Positions 6,953 to 15,368 of a DNA stretch of 38,282 nt are shown piece after piece. Source of the DNA: Anaerococcus tetradius ATCC 35098 (GTDB taxonomy: Bacteria > Bacillota > Clostridia > Tissierellales > Peptoniphilaceae); contig NZ_GG666295.1 in assembly GCF_000159095.1 (NCBI RefSeq), positions 425,465 to 463,746 on the forward strand, in the 5' to 3' direction. The notes beneath the pieces were generated by a model, which was not told the DNA's origin, ran no database searches, and was given only the letters and a program-made list of their open reading frames with translations. Positions within the stretch are counted from its first letter, which is position 1; the number at the start of each line of letters is the position of its first letter. The translations under genes and the position numbers were made by a program.

Positions 6953-7381
6953 CTAATCTTCTACAGTAACTCCCATACTTCTTGCTGTTCCAGCTATCAT
7001 GCTTACAGCTGCTTCTAAGCTTGCTGCATTAAGATCTTGCATTTTTGTCTTTGCAATTTCTTCAAGTTGGCTTCTCTTGATTGATCCAACCTTTTTCTTG
7101 TTAGGTTCTCCTGAACCCTTATCTAGCTTGATAGCCTTTTTGATTAATACTGGTGCTGGTGGTGTTTTAGTTATAAATGTAAATGTTCTATCCGTATAAA
7201 TAGTCATTTCTACCGGTATAATCATTCCAGCTTGGTCTGCTGTTTTTGAATTAAATGCTTGCACGAATTCCATGATGTTGATTCCGTGTGGACCTAGTGC
7301 TGTACCTACTGGTGGTGCTGGAGATGCAGCTCCTGCTGGTACTTGTAATTTAACTATTGCTTTTACTTCTTTTTCTGCCAT
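6953..7381 (-). CDS. rplK: 50S ribosomal protein L11
   Basis: 142 aa from the ATG at 7381, which has AAGGAGG five bases upstream. The frame open to 7426 has no better RBS. It contains the proline-rich N-terminal [20 protein letters not shown] and the C-terminal rRNA-binding domain ending [10 protein letters not shown]. It is part of the GTPase-associated centre, and it sits between nusG and rplA as usual. Confidence 0.96.
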   Translation of the reverse strand: MAEKEVKAIVKLQVPAGAASPAPPVGTALGPHGINIMEFVQAFNSKTADQAGMIIPVEMTIYTDRTFTFITKTPPAPVLIKKAIKLDKGSGEPNKKKVGSIKRSQLEEIAKTKMQDLNAASLEAAVSMIAGTARSMGVTVED

Positions 7382-7435
7382 TTTTACCTCCTTGTGGTTG
7401 TTTCGGGTTTCCCCTCCCACTATCATCGACAGTTA

Positions 7436-8056
7436 CTAAATAGTCTCGATATCTGTAAAGTCTAAATCAATTAAGGTATCCCTACCAAACATATCTACGA
7501 ACGCCTTGATAGTTCCCTTTTCCTTATCAATTTCTTCTACCTTGGCTACAAAATCCTTAAATGGACCGCTAATAATATTGATACTATCGCCTAGTTTTAG
7601 GTCGATATTAACAAGCGGAGCCTCTTCTTTTACACCAAACTTTCTAACTTCTTGTGCTGTAAGAGCGACTGGCTTACCATCTGGCCCTACAAATCCTGTA
7701 ACGCCTTGGGTATTTCTGATGATATACCAACTTTTGTTAGTAACATTCATCTTAACCATTACATAGCCAGGGAATAATTTTCTAGTCTTTACTTTCTTAG
7801 TGTCATTCTTCACTTCAACATATTCTTCTGTTGGTACTGTAACTTCTAAAATATCAGGATTTTGTTCATTGTCAATCATCATTTGAATCTTATCTTTGAC
7901 TCTATTTTCATAACCTGTATATGTGTGAACTACATACCATCTAGCTGAATTTTTTATATTTTCTAATTCAGCATTAGTAGATTCTTCTGTTGAAGATTGT
8001 TCATCAACTGATAAATTTTCTTCTTTATTTTCTGATAAATCGTAAGAATCTGTCAT
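7436..8056 (-). CDS. nusG: Transcription termination/antitermination protein NusG
   Basis: 206 aa: NGN domain (about 40-150, starting WYVVHTYTGYENRVKDK, with LFPGYVMVKM and VTGFVG) and a C-terminal KOW domain (GDSINIISGPFKDFVAKV). The first about 37 residues are an acidic, Ser/Glu-rich extension beyond the usual start, supported by AGGTG before the ATG at 8056. It couples RNA polymerase to ribosomes or Rho. It follows secE with 7 bp between them and precedes rplK. Confidence 0.95.
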   Translation of the reverse strand: MTDSYDLSENKEENLSVDEQSSTEESTNAELENIKNSARWYVVHTYTGYENRVKDKIQMMIDNEQNPDILEVTVPTEEYVEVKNDTKKVKTRKLFPGYVMVKMNVTNKSWYIIRNTQGVTGFVGPDGKPVALTAQEVRKFGVKEEAPLVNIDLKLGDSINIISGPFKDFVAKVEEIDKEKGTIKAFVDMFGRDTLIDLDFTDIETI

Positions 8057-8063
8057 TTAACAC

Positions 8064-8246
8064 CTACATTATAATTTGAAGTAGGGCTTGGAAGACCTTG
8101 TCAAGTAGCCATATTGCAACAGCTGTTGTAGCTGACATAGCAATAATCATCCAAGAATACTCAAATGATATTTTCTTTGTTGGCCATTGAATCTTCTTAA
8201 ATTCTTTTGATACACCAGAAAAGAAAGAATCTTTTTTCTTAGCCAT
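8064..8246 (-). CDS. secE: Preprotein translocase subunit SecE
   Basis: 60 aa, single-pass form typical of Gram-positives: amphipathic helix FFSGVSKEFKKIQWPTKK followed by one transmembrane segment (about 33-55). It clamps SecY in the plasma membrane. It lies between rpmG and nusG, a classical order. Confidence 0.95.
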   Translation of the reverse strand: MAKKKDSFFSGVSKEFKKIQWPTKKISFEYSWMIIAMSATTAVAIWLLDKVFQALLQIIM

Positions 8247-8255
8247 TATTTGCTC

Positions 8256-8405
8256 CTACTTTGTTTCTCTATGAACAGTGTGTTTTTTACAGAATGGGCA
8301 ATATTTTTTAAGCTCTAGTCTCTCGCTATGATGTTTTTTATTTTTAGTTGTATCATAGTTTCTATTTTTGCATTCTGTACATTCCATTTTTACTTTATCT
8401 GCCAT
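8256..8405 (-). CDS. rpmG: 50S ribosomal protein L33
   Basis: A 49-aa frame starting [12 protein letters not shown] and ending [11 protein letters not shown], preceded by AGGAGG. Two Cys pairs (CTEC and CPFC) make it the zinc-binding form. It is the first gene behind a strong promoter and ends 9 bp before secE. Confidence 0.96.
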   Translation of the reverse strand: MADKVKMECTECKNRNYDTTKNKKHHSERLELKKYCPFCKKHTVHRETK

Positions 8406-8451
8406 AAAACACCTCCTATTAATTTATACGGATACTTCCATACAGGGTAGT

Positions 8452-8480
8452 ATAATACCACCTTTATGTCTATTTGTCAA
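8452..8480 (-). promoter_or_regulatory. Promoter of rpmG-secE-nusG-rplK-rplA
   Basis: On the minus strand, a consensus TTGACA (8475-8480), a 17-bp spacer and TATTAT (8452-8457), 47 bp before rpmG. Confidence 0.85.
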
Positions 8481-8486
8481 AGATTT

Positions 8487-8807
8487 CTATTCCTTTTCTG
8501 AAAGATTTTTGTAAAAGACTTCTCTTCTTTTAATCAGAAATTCTCTCAAATCATCTAAATCGTGGTTTGAAAAGCATTGATCTTGATATTCTATGGGTAT
8601 ATCTTCTATATCCTCAAGTTCGAAAACTTCTTTATCAAACATTTTTCCCAAATACTTTTCGTCCTTGTCGTAGTATAGCCTTGGCGGATAACCTTTAAGC
8701 TTTGATGTATCTACACTGATGTAGGATTCTCTAGCGTAGACCTTGTTTCCTACTACTAAAACAGCTTCTTTTATATCTATTTCCCTAGCTGTTCTAAAAT
8801 CTTTCAT
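8487..8807 (-). CDS. Conserved hypothetical protein downstream of glmM
   Basis: 106 aa, acidic and soluble, with no signal peptide or membrane segment. It contains GYPPRLYYD near residue 40 and two acidic runs (ELEDIEDIPIEY, DLDDLREFL). I do not recognise a family. Its ATG overlaps the glmM stop by one base (TAATG), so the two are translationally coupled. It ends next to the rpmG promoter. Coupling to glmM hints at a housekeeping or cell-envelope link, but no function is claimed. Confidence 0.75.
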   Translation of the reverse strand: MKDFRTAREIDIKEAVLVVGNKVYARESYISVDTSKLKGYPPRLYYDKDEKYLGKMFDKEVFELEDIEDIPIEYQDQCFSNHDLDDLREFLIKRREVFYKNLSEKE

Positions 8808-10153
8808 TATTGATTTAGTCCCAAGTCTTTTATCTTTTCTACTATTTCTCCTACAGTTTCTTTTGCAAGTTCGTCTGTTTCAGCTTCAACCATTACCCTT
8901 ATCAAAGGCTCTGTACCAGATGCCCTTACCAAGACTCTTCCCCTATCGGCTAGTTTTTCTTCAACTTCTGCGATTTTTTCGAGGAGTTCTTTATTTTCTA
9001 GGGCTTGTTTTTTATACTTAACCCTCACGTTAACTAACTCTTGTGGATAAATCTTTAAGTCCTTAACAAGACTAGCCAAATCAGATTTTTCTTCAATCAT
9101 AGCTTCCATAATTTTTAATGAAGTTAGGATTCCATCTCCAGTGTTGGCGAATTTTTGGTATATAATATGACCTGATTGCTCGCCACCTAATTCATAGCCA
9201 TGCTTATCCATCTCAGCATGGACATACTTATCTCCTACGTCAGTTTTTACATAATTTATCCCTAATTCATCAAAGGCCTTGTATAAGCCTAAGTTACTCA
9301 TTATAGTGGTTACAACTGTATTTGAATTTAGGGCTTTTTCTTTTTTCATGTATTTGGCTGATAGGTAAAGAATTGAATCGCCATCTACAACATTTCCTTC
9401 TTTATCTACAGCTATACATCTATCAGCATCTCCATCAAAGGCAAAGCCTAAGTCTAAGTTATTATCAACTACAAATTTTTGTAGGACTTCAATATGGGTT
9501 GAACCTGCCTTGTTATTGATATTATAACCATTTGGATTAGCGTTTATTACGAAGGTATCAGCCCCTAGGGCATCGTAAACTGGTTTTGCTATAGTAAAGC
9601 TTGCTCCATTTGCACAGTCTAGTCCTACCTTGATTCCTTCAAAAGACCTAGTAACTGTTTGGATAAGATAAGCTATATATCTATTTCTTCCTCCGATGAA
9701 ATCTACAGTTCTGCCTATGTTTTCGTCAACTGCAAGAGGAATATCTGTAATTTCACTATCTATATATTTTTCTAACTCAATAAGAAAAGCATCTTCCATC
9801 TTTTCCCCTTCGCTATTGATTATTTTTATACCGTTGTCGTAGTAGGGATTGTGGCTTGCTGTTATCATTATTCCACAATCGAAGTCTTCTGTTTTTGTTA
9901 TATATGAAACTGAAGGAGTTGGGGTAACGTGCATAAGGTGGGCGTTAGAGCCAGAGGATGTAATACCTGCTGCTAGGGCTGCTTCGTACATATATGAGCT
10001 TCTTCTAGTGTCTTTGCCTATGAGGATTCTTCCATTTCCGTTTTTATTGGAAGAAAAATAATCCCCTACAAATCTTCCTATTTTAAAAGCATGATAGACG
10101 TTTAGATATTTGTTAGCCTCTCCTCTAAAACCATCTGTACCAAAATATTTCAT
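8807..10153 (-). CDS. glmM: Phosphoglucosamine mutase
   Basis: 448 aa, the normal length. It interconverts glucosamine-6-P and glucosamine-1-P for UDP-GlcNAc and peptidoglycan synthesis. The N-terminus YFGTDGFRGEAN, the phosphoserine loop TASHNPYYDNG (about residues 98-108), the metal-binding DGDADR (about 238-243) and the C-terminal RASGTEPLIRVM identify it. AGGAG precedes the ATG. It is divergent from the TrmN6-like gene. Confidence 0.96.
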   Translation of the reverse strand: MKYFGTDGFRGEANKYLNVYHAFKIGRFVGDYFSSNKNGNGRILIGKDTRRSSYMYEAALAAGITSSGSNAHLMHVTPTPSVSYITKTEDFDCGIMITASHNPYYDNGIKIINSEGEKMEDAFLIELEKYIDSEITDIPLAVDENIGRTVDFIGGRNRYIAYLIQTVTRSFEGIKVGLDCANGASFTIAKPVYDALGADTFVINANPNGYNINNKAGSTHIEVLQKFVVDNNLDLGFAFDGDADRCIAVDKEGNVVDGDSILYLSAKYMKKEKALNSNTVVTTIMSNLGLYKAFDELGINYVKTDVGDKYVHAEMDKHGYELGGEQSGHIIYQKFANTGDGILTSLKIMEAMIEEKSDLASLVKDLKIYPQELVNVRVKYKKQALENKELLEKIAEVEEKLADRGRVLVRASGTEPLIRVMVEAETDELAKETVGEIVEKIKDLGLNQ

Positions 10154-10197
10154 TTATATCTCCTTTTTAAATTTAACTTCTTATTAATCTTTCAAAC

Positions 10198-10203
10198 ATT
10201 ATA
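10198..10203 (-). promoter_or_regulatory. Putative -10 box of glmM
   Basis: TATAAT (minus strand) lies 44 bp before the glmM start; the candidate -35 (TTATTA, 17 bp upstream) is weak. Confidence 0.5.
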
Positions 10204-10249
10204 CCCTAATGCTAGTAAGATAATAAGAAAATCGTATCATAAGCAAAGC

Positions 10250-10278
10250 TTTATATGAATAGTCATATTTGCTATAAT
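10250..10278 (+). promoter_or_regulatory. Promoter of the TrmN6-like/rsmI operon
   Basis: TTTATA (10250-10255), 17 bp, then an extended -10, TGC-TATAAT (10270-10278). The predicted transcription start coincides with the ATG of the next gene at 10285. Confidence 0.65.
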
Positions 10279-10284
10279 TAGGAT

Positions 10285-10986
10285 ATGAGTAAATTAGATT
10301 ATATACCAAGAACAAATATAAAAATGATTCACGTTGATAAGTCTTACTCCTTTGGTGTCGATTCTATAATCTTAGGAGATTTCGCTAGGATGAAAAGCAA
10401 TAAAGTCGCCCTTGATATAGGGGCAGGCTCAGGTGTCCTATCCTTTTTAATTAATTCTAGATACAAACTTGAGAAGGTTTTTGCTGTTGAAATCCAAAAA
10501 GAAAAGGCAAAGCTTTTAGAAGAAAACATAAAATTAAACGGCATCAAAAATATAGAACTTATTAATGAAGATTTAAACAAGATTATTATAAAGGAAAACT
10601 CAATAGACTACATTATTACCAACCCACCCTATTACAAAATCACTGATAATATTGAAAACAAGGATGAGGAATTTCTCATTTCAAGACAGGAAAAGTTCTT
10701 AAAGCTTTCCGATATTTTCTCCTTTGCCAATAAGGCCTTAAAGGATAAGGGCAAGCTTTTTATGATCCACAAGCCTGAAAGAATGGTCGATATCTTTAAT
10801 CAGTCAGGCAATCTTAAAGCTAAGACAGTTCGCTTTGTCCATTCACAAGCCTTAAAGAAGCCTCAATTTATCCTTATAGAGTTTGTAAAAAATGCAAGAG
10901 ATGGCCTTAGGATAGAAGATCCTTTGATTATCTATGATAAGGAAGGCTACTCAGAAGAAATGAAAATAATCAACGATTTAGACTAA
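10285..10986 (+). CDS. TrmN6-like tRNA (adenine-N6)-methyltransferase
   Basis: 233 aa, Rossmann-fold methyltransferase: SAM motif DIGAGSGVLSF near 40-50 and the N6-adenine catalytic motif NPPY near 112-115. Family members of this size with the rsmI neighbour (Bacillus yabB-yabC arrangement) modify tRNA A37. The exact substrate is inferred. It lies 9 bp before rsmI. There is hardly any 5' leader: only TAGGA next to the ATG, and the -10 box ends 6 bp upstream, so the mRNA may be leaderless. Confidence 0.85.
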   Translation: MSKLDYIPRTNIKMIHVDKSYSFGVDSIILGDFARMKSNKVALDIGAGSGVLSFLINSRYKLEKVFAVEIQKEKAKLLEENIKLNGIKNIELINEDLNKIIIKENSIDYIITNPPYYKITDNIENKDEEFLISRQEKFLKLSDIFSFANKALKDKGKLFMIHKPERMVDIFNQSGNLKAKTVRFVHSQALKKPQFILIEFVKNARDGLRIEDPLIIYDKEGYSEEMKIINDLD

Positions 10987-10995
10987 GGAGGTCTT

Positions 10996-11823
10996 ATGGA
11001 TTATCAAATATATTTTGTTCCAACCCCAATAGGAAACCTTGAAGATATGACTATAAGGGCTATTAATGTCCTAAAGGAAGTAGATGTCATAGCCTGTGAA
11101 GATACTAGGGAGTCTAAAAAACTTCTAAATTATTATAATATAGACAAGCCACTGACTTCCTATCATAAATTTAATGAAACTTCAAAGTCTCTTGATATTA
11201 TTAAAGAAGTAGAAAAAGGAATGACCTATGCAGTAATTACTGATCAAGGCATGCCTGGTATATCTGACCCTGGCCACATCCTTATCAAAAAATGCCAAGA
11301 AGAAGGAATTACTTATACAATCTTACCTGGAGCAAGTGCCATAATTACAGGCCTAGTAGGTTCAGGTCTTGACAATGACAAGTTCGCCTATTATGGTTTT
11401 ATTCCCAAAAAAACAGCTGATAAGAAAATATTTTATGAAAATCTAAAAAACGAAGATAAGACTTCAATAATATTAGACACACCCCACAATTTTGAGTTAA
11501 CTCTTTCTGATTTCAAAAAAATCTTCCCAGATAGAAGGCTTTGCCTAGCTAGGGAGCTTACGAAAAAATTCGAAGAATATAGGCTAAGTCCAATTTCTGA
11601 AATCAATATCGCTGATATAACCCTCAAGGGTGAGTTTGTGATAATACTTGAAAAAGGCGAAAAAAGTGCCGAAAATATCGAAGCTTACAGAGAAGAAATA
11701 CAAAAAATGTTAGAAGAAGGACTTCGTACCAAGGATATAGTTAAGGACATAAAGAAGAAGTCCTCACTAGGAAAAAATGAAATTTATGAATATGTCTTGG
11801 AGCTTAATAATGAGAAGAACTGA
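10996..11823 (+). CDS. rsmI: 16S rRNA (cytidine-1402-2'-O)-methyltransferase
   Basis: 275 aa of the tetrapyrrole-methylase-like fold. The N-terminal PTPIGNLEDMTIRAINVLKE, ACEDTRESKKLL and DQGMPGISDPG are RsmI hallmarks, and GSGLDNDKFAYYGFIPKK is the family's conserved central block. It methylates the ribose of C1402 in the decoding centre. AGGAGG precedes the ATG. Its end overlaps the next gene by 14 bp. Confidence 0.96.
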   Translation: MDYQIYFVPTPIGNLEDMTIRAINVLKEVDVIACEDTRESKKLLNYYNIDKPLTSYHKFNETSKSLDIIKEVEKGMTYAVITDQGMPGISDPGHILIKKCQEEGITYTILPGASAIITGLVGSGLDNDKFAYYGFIPKKTADKKIFYENLKNEDKTSIILDTPHNFELTLSDFKKIFPDRRLCLARELTKKFEEYRLSPISEINIADITLKGEFVIILEKGEKSAENIEAYREEIQKMLEEGLRTKDIVKDIKKKSSLGKNEIYEYVLELNNEKN

Positions 11824-12304
11824 CAGAGAAAAAGACAGTGTTTTTGCAAAAAAAATTATAGATAAAGCTTCTTTCGGTGTGATGACCATTGAAGAGAATG
11901 GCTACTCCATCCCCTTGACTTTCGCAAGAGATAGCGATAAGCTCTATTTTCATGGAGCAAGGGAGGGAGTAAAAAACGACTTACTTAGAAAAAATAATAA
12001 GGTGAGGATTGTCTTCGTTGGGGAAAACCACCTACCCGAGCCAATTTCTGATGAAGAAATCAAAAATGACCCAAGAAAACTAGCCAAACTTTTTACTTTA
12101 AAATATGAATCTGCAATAATAAGTGGATCATGTAGGCTAGTAGATGATAATAGCGAAAAAAACTTTGCCCTAAGCTTAATTTGTCAGAAATTTTATAGGG
12201 ATTTGGATAACTATATCGAAAAGGCTATAGAAATGAGTAGTAAACTTACAGCTTGTTATAGGGTCGACATCGAATCTATTGAGGCTAAATCAAATATAGA
12301 CTAA
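11810..12304 (+). CDS. Pyridoxamine 5'-phosphate oxidase-like flavoprotein (Nim family)
   Basis: 164 aa from the ATG at 11810 (GGAG with 7-nt spacing, inside the rsmI 3' end). A longer frame from 11777 would overlap rsmI further and has no RBS. It has a split-barrel FMN-binding fold by similarity: MRRTDREKD start, GVMTIEENGYSIPLTF and LYFHGAREGVKNDLL are typical of Nim-type/PNPOx-like small flavoproteins. Some Nim proteins reduce nitroimidazoles in anaerobes. No drug phenotype can be claimed from sequence alone. It is translationally coupled to rsmI. Confidence 0.82.
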   Translation: MRRTDREKDSVFAKKIIDKASFGVMTIEENGYSIPLTFARDSDKLYFHGAREGVKNDLLRKNNKVRIVFVGENHLPEPISDEEIKNDPRKLAKLFTLKYESAIISGSCRLVDDNSEKNFALSLICQKFYRDLDNYIEKAIEMSSKLTACYRVDIESIEAKSNID

Positions 12305-12305
12305 G

Positions 12306-12471
12306 AGGGCTCTTGAAGAATTAATAAATCATCCCCATATCATTAAAAGGAGCTCCACTGATAAGCTTAAAAAGCCGGAAGGCACTCTAGCCTTTCGGCA
12401 AAGAGTTAAAATTTCCTAGGAGAATCTCTAAATGATGGGATGATGATTATTGATTATTTCACAAGAGCCCT
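12306..12471. other. 166-bp inverted-repeat element; candidate structured RNA
   Basis: AGGGCTCTTG (12306-12315) is perfectly complementary to CAAGAGCCCT (12462-12471). Inside, AATAAATCATCCCCATATCATT (12323-12344, imperfect) pairs with 12431-12451. The core holds palindrome GGAGCTCC (12349-12356) and a strong hairpin (12374-12399) whose loop ACTCT can pair with AGAGT at 12402-12406, a potential pseudoknot on the plus strand. It fills the gap between two convergent operons and has no ORF. It could be a small RNA (compare raiA-type or 6S-type folds), a miniature mobile element, or only extended terminator structure. Confidence 0.5.
12369..12399 (-). terminator. Terminator of the riboflavin operon
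   Basis: On the minus strand, GCCGAAAGGC-TAGAGT-GCCTTCCGGC forms a 10-bp stem with one non-Watson-Crick position, followed by TTTTT. It is 97 bp past the HAD gene stop. Confidence 0.8.
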
Positions 12472-12496
12472 ATGACAATTATTAAAGTTTTTAATT

Positions 12497-13093
12497 TTAT
12501 AATATTTCCTTTAATTGACAAATATCATCTATCTTATAATCAGCAAGCCTACCTTCTTCAGGCTTACCATAACCATAAGAAGCAAAGACAGACTTTTTAT
12601 TATTTTTATAGCCTGCTAGTATATCTTCTTTCCTATCGCCTACCATGATATAATCATCCTCAAGGCTTTGCCTTAAGATTTCGTATTTATCAATAAAGTC
12701 GAAGTCTTCGCCAACAAGATACTTAGTAAAATACTTATCCAATCCATAAACCCTTCTGGCTTCATCCATATAAGCCCTAAGGCACTTAGATAAAATGTAT
12801 AAGTCGTATTTTTCTTTTAGATAGTTGAGAGTTTTGTAAGAGTTTTCATAAAGTGCCCCAGTTTTTTCTAAGTTTTCCCTAATCCTTCGTCCATTAAGTT
12901 TAATTAGATGTTCCTTGTTTGAATCATCCTTTAGGATATCATCCCAACAAGCCTTAGGACTCATGCCTATATATTTCCTATAATCAAGGCTATTAGGATC
13001 TATACCAAGCTCTCCTAAAGTCTTATAGAGGGCTGGCTTATAAACAAGTTCAGTCTTATGAATAGTTCCATCGAAGTCAAAAATGACTATCAT
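12497..13093 (-). CDS. HAD-family phosphatase coupled to the riboflavin operon
   Basis: 198 aa. HAD motif I is DFDGT (Asp6, Asp8), a cap domain spans about 15-85, motif II Ser is near 100 (ILSKC) and motif IV is GDRKEDI near 152. Its ATG overlaps the ribH stop by four bases (ATGA), so it is the last member of the rib operon. The pathway needs a phosphatase for 5-amino-6-ribitylamino-uracil phosphate. Known ones are HAD enzymes, so this gene is a good candidate. That assignment is contextual, and a phosphoglycolate-type phosphatase is an alternative. Confidence 0.85.
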   Translation of the reverse strand: MIVIFDFDGTIHKTELVYKPALYKTLGELGIDPNSLDYRKYIGMSPKACWDDILKDDSNKEHLIKLNGRRIRENLEKTGALYENSYKTLNYLKEKYDLYILSKCLRAYMDEARRVYGLDKYFTKYLVGEDFDFIDKYEILRQSLEDDYIMVGDRKEDILAGYKNNKKSVFASYGYGKPEEGRLADYKIDDICQLKEIL

Positions 13094-13551
13094 AATATTT
13101 CCATTAGATTTGCCATTTCGATTGCAGCAAGGGCTGCTTCACTACCCTTATTACCTGCCTTAATGCCTGATCTTTGGAGGGCTTGATCTATTGTATCTGC
13201 GGTGATTACTCCAAATATAACTGGCTTTTCACTTTCTAATGAAACATTGGCAACTCCCTTAGAAACTTCGGAACAAACATAGTCAAAGTGAGGAGTATCT
13301 CCACGAATAACTGCTCCAAGGCAGATTACCGCATCATATTCATCTTTCTTGGCAAGTTTTTTGGCAACTAGAGGAATCTCGAAGGCACCAGGAACTCTTA
13401 TTATGTCAATATTTTCTTCCTTGGTGTCGTGTCTTTTTAGAGTATCTAGACAGCCTTCTACTAGCCTATCTGTAACAAAGTGGTTGAATCTTGCAACCAA
13501 AACTGCATATTTCTTATCATTTGAAAGTAAATTAGCACTATATTCACGCAT
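13090..13551 (-). CDS. ribH: 6,7-dimethyl-8-ribityllumazine synthase
   Basis: 153 aa. [35 protein letters not shown] (catalytic His in TPHFD) and [17 protein letters not shown] are the family signature blocks. It condenses the ribityl-aminouracil with dihydroxybutanone phosphate. Its start overlaps the ribBA end by 8 bp and its stop overlaps the HAD gene start by 4 bp. Confidence 0.97.
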   Translation of the reverse strand: MREYSANLLSNDKKYAVLVARFNHFVTDRLVEGCLDTLKRHDTKEENIDIIRVPGAFEIPLVAKKLAKKDEYDAVICLGAVIRGDTPHFDYVCSEVSKGVANVSLESEKPVIFGVITADTIDQALQRSGIKAGNKGSEAALAAIEMANLMEIL

Positions 13552-14752
13552 TTTTTATCTCCTTAAATTCTCTTAATTTATGACCCATTCTCTTAGCTTT
13601 TATTTCTAGATATTTTCTATCTGTATCATTAGATTTTATTTCTAGAGGACATCTTGACTCAACTTTTATACCATACTCTTCCAATTGATTAATCTTATCA
13701 GGATTGTTAGTCATAAGTCTTACTGATTTTACACCAAGGCTTTTTAACATTTCTGAAGCTATTTTATAATCCCTCATATCTTCAGGAAAACCTAATTTTA
13801 GATTAGCATCTACAGTATCGTAGCCATGTTCTTGAAGCTCATAGGCCTTTAATTTGTTGAATAAGCCTATGCCCCTACCCTCTTGCCTTAAATAAAGGAG
13901 GACGCCAGAGCCATTTTCTTCTATATTTCTTAAAGCCTTATGAAGTTGGCTACCACAATCACATCTTCTAGAGCCTAAAACATCACCAGTTAGACATTCT
14001 GAATGAATCCTTGTAAGGACTCCGTCTTTTTGGATATCGCCCTTGACAACTGCTACATGCTCCTTGCCAGTTTTTCTATCCAAGAAAGCATAGGCCTTAA
14101 AGTTACCATATTCACTTGGTAGATTTACTGGATTTGTAGAAATTAAATCTACTTCTAAATTTTTCCTGTATTCTTGAATTTCTTCAACTGTAGTAATCTT
14201 TAGATTTAGTTTTTCAGCCAATTTTATGAGGTCTTCTCCTCTCATCATATGACCATCACTATCCATAATTTCACAACAAATGCCAACTTCCCTTAGACCT
14301 GCAAGCCTTAATAGGTCAATGGTTGCTTCTGTATGACCATCTCTTTCGAGGACTCCTCCATCTTTGGCTACAAGAGGAAAAACATGGCCAGGTCTTCTAA
14401 AATCGCTGGCAAGGGATTTACCATCAGCAAGTGCCCTTATAGTTTCCGCCCTCTCGAAGGCTGAAATTCCTGTAGAGGTATTGATGTGGTCTACTGAAAC
14501 TGTAAAGGCTGTTTCGTGATTGTCGGTATTTTGCACAACCATAGGATTTAGGGATAATCTTCTTGCAACTTCGCTACCGATTGGTGTACAAATCAAGCCC
14601 CTAGCATAGGTCGCCATAATATTAATCATCTGTCCAGTAACATTTTCTCCAGCGCAAATCATATCGCCTTCGTTTTCCCTATCTTCATTATCAGTTACTA
14701 AAATTATCTCGTTATTTCTTAGTGCTTGTATAGCTTCTTCAATCCTACTCAT
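13544..14752 (-). CDS. ribBA: Bifunctional DHBP synthase / GTP cyclohydrolase II
   Basis: 402 aa fusion. The N-terminal half is 3,4-dihydroxy-2-butanone-4-phosphate synthase ([14 protein letters not shown] acidic loop near 20-33; RRPGHVFPL near 118). The C-terminal half (about 205-402) is GTP cyclohydrolase II with zinc ligands in [12 protein letters not shown] and the RQEGRGIGL substrate loop. It supplies both precursors of riboflavin. It starts one base after the ribE stop. Confidence 0.97.
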   Translation of the reverse strand: MSRIEEAIQALRNNEIILVTDNEDRENEGDMICAGENVTGQMINIMATYARGLICTPIGSEVARRLSLNPMVVQNTDNHETAFTVSVDHINTSTGISAFERAETIRALADGKSLASDFRRPGHVFPLVAKDGGVLERDGHTEATIDLLRLAGLREVGICCEIMDSDGHMMRGEDLIKLAEKLNLKITTVEEIQEYRKNLEVDLISTNPVNLPSEYGNFKAYAFLDRKTGKEHVAVVKGDIQKDGVLTRIHSECLTGDVLGSRRCDCGSQLHKALRNIEENGSGVLLYLRQEGRGIGLFNKLKAYELQEHGYDTVDANLKLGFPEDMRDYKIASEMLKSLGVKSVRLMTNNPDKINQLEEYGIKVESRCPLEIKSNDTDRKYLEIKAKRMGHKLREFKEIKNA

Positions 14753-14753
14753 C

Positions 14754-15368
14754 TTATAATAGACTCAAAAGTGAGTCCCTATCCTCCTTTTTTTCGCTTC
14801 TATATAACTTCTCGACTATCCTTGATAAGATATCTGTTTCAAGATTTACCAAGTCTCCGACCCTTTTATTCTTTAAATTTGTCCTAGATAGGGTTTCTGG
14901 TATGAGAGAGACTTCAAATATATCGTCGTTTTCGAAAGATACCGTAAGCGATATACCATCTATGGCAATCGAGCCCTTGTTTACTATAAATCTCCCTATT
15001 TCCCTATTCGTTTTAAATCTATAGACATTTTTATTTATAGAAATTAGCCTTCCCACTCCATCAACGTGGCCTTGAACTATGTGACCGTCAAGCCTATCTG
15101 AAAATCTTAGGGCCCTTTCAAGATTAACTTCCTTACCTAGAAGAGACCTATCAAACTTAGTCTTTTTTAGGGATTCATTCATAATATCTGCCTTGTAGTA
15201 GGAATCTGTAATTTCTGTTACTGTAAGGCAAACCCCATCAGTCATTATCGAATCTCCAAGCTTAGTTTCCTCTAAAACTTTTTTGCAGGCGATTTTTATT
15301 TCAACCGTATCGGACTTTTGCTTAAATTCCTTTACAAGACCCAACTCCTCAGCTATTCCTGTAAACAT
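14754..15368 (-). CDS. ribE: Riboflavin synthase, alpha chain
   Basis: 204 aa of two repeated lumazine-binding barrels. The N-terminus MFTGIAEELG and the DGVCLTV repeat (about 45-51), matched in the second barrel by DGISLTV (about 136-142), are diagnostic. GHIVQGHVDG lies between them. It dismutates lumazine to riboflavin. Its start overlaps the ribD 3' end by 20 bp. Confidence 0.96.
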   Translation of the reverse strand: MFTGIAEELGLVKEFKQKSDTVEIKIACKKVLEETKLGDSIMTDGVCLTVTEITDSYYKADIMNESLKKTKFDRSLLGKEVNLERALRFSDRLDGHIVQGHVDGVGRLISINKNVYRFKTNREIGRFIVNKGSIAIDGISLTVSFENDDIFEVSLIPETLSRTNLKNKRVGDLVNLETDILSRIVEKLYRSEKKEDRDSLLSLL

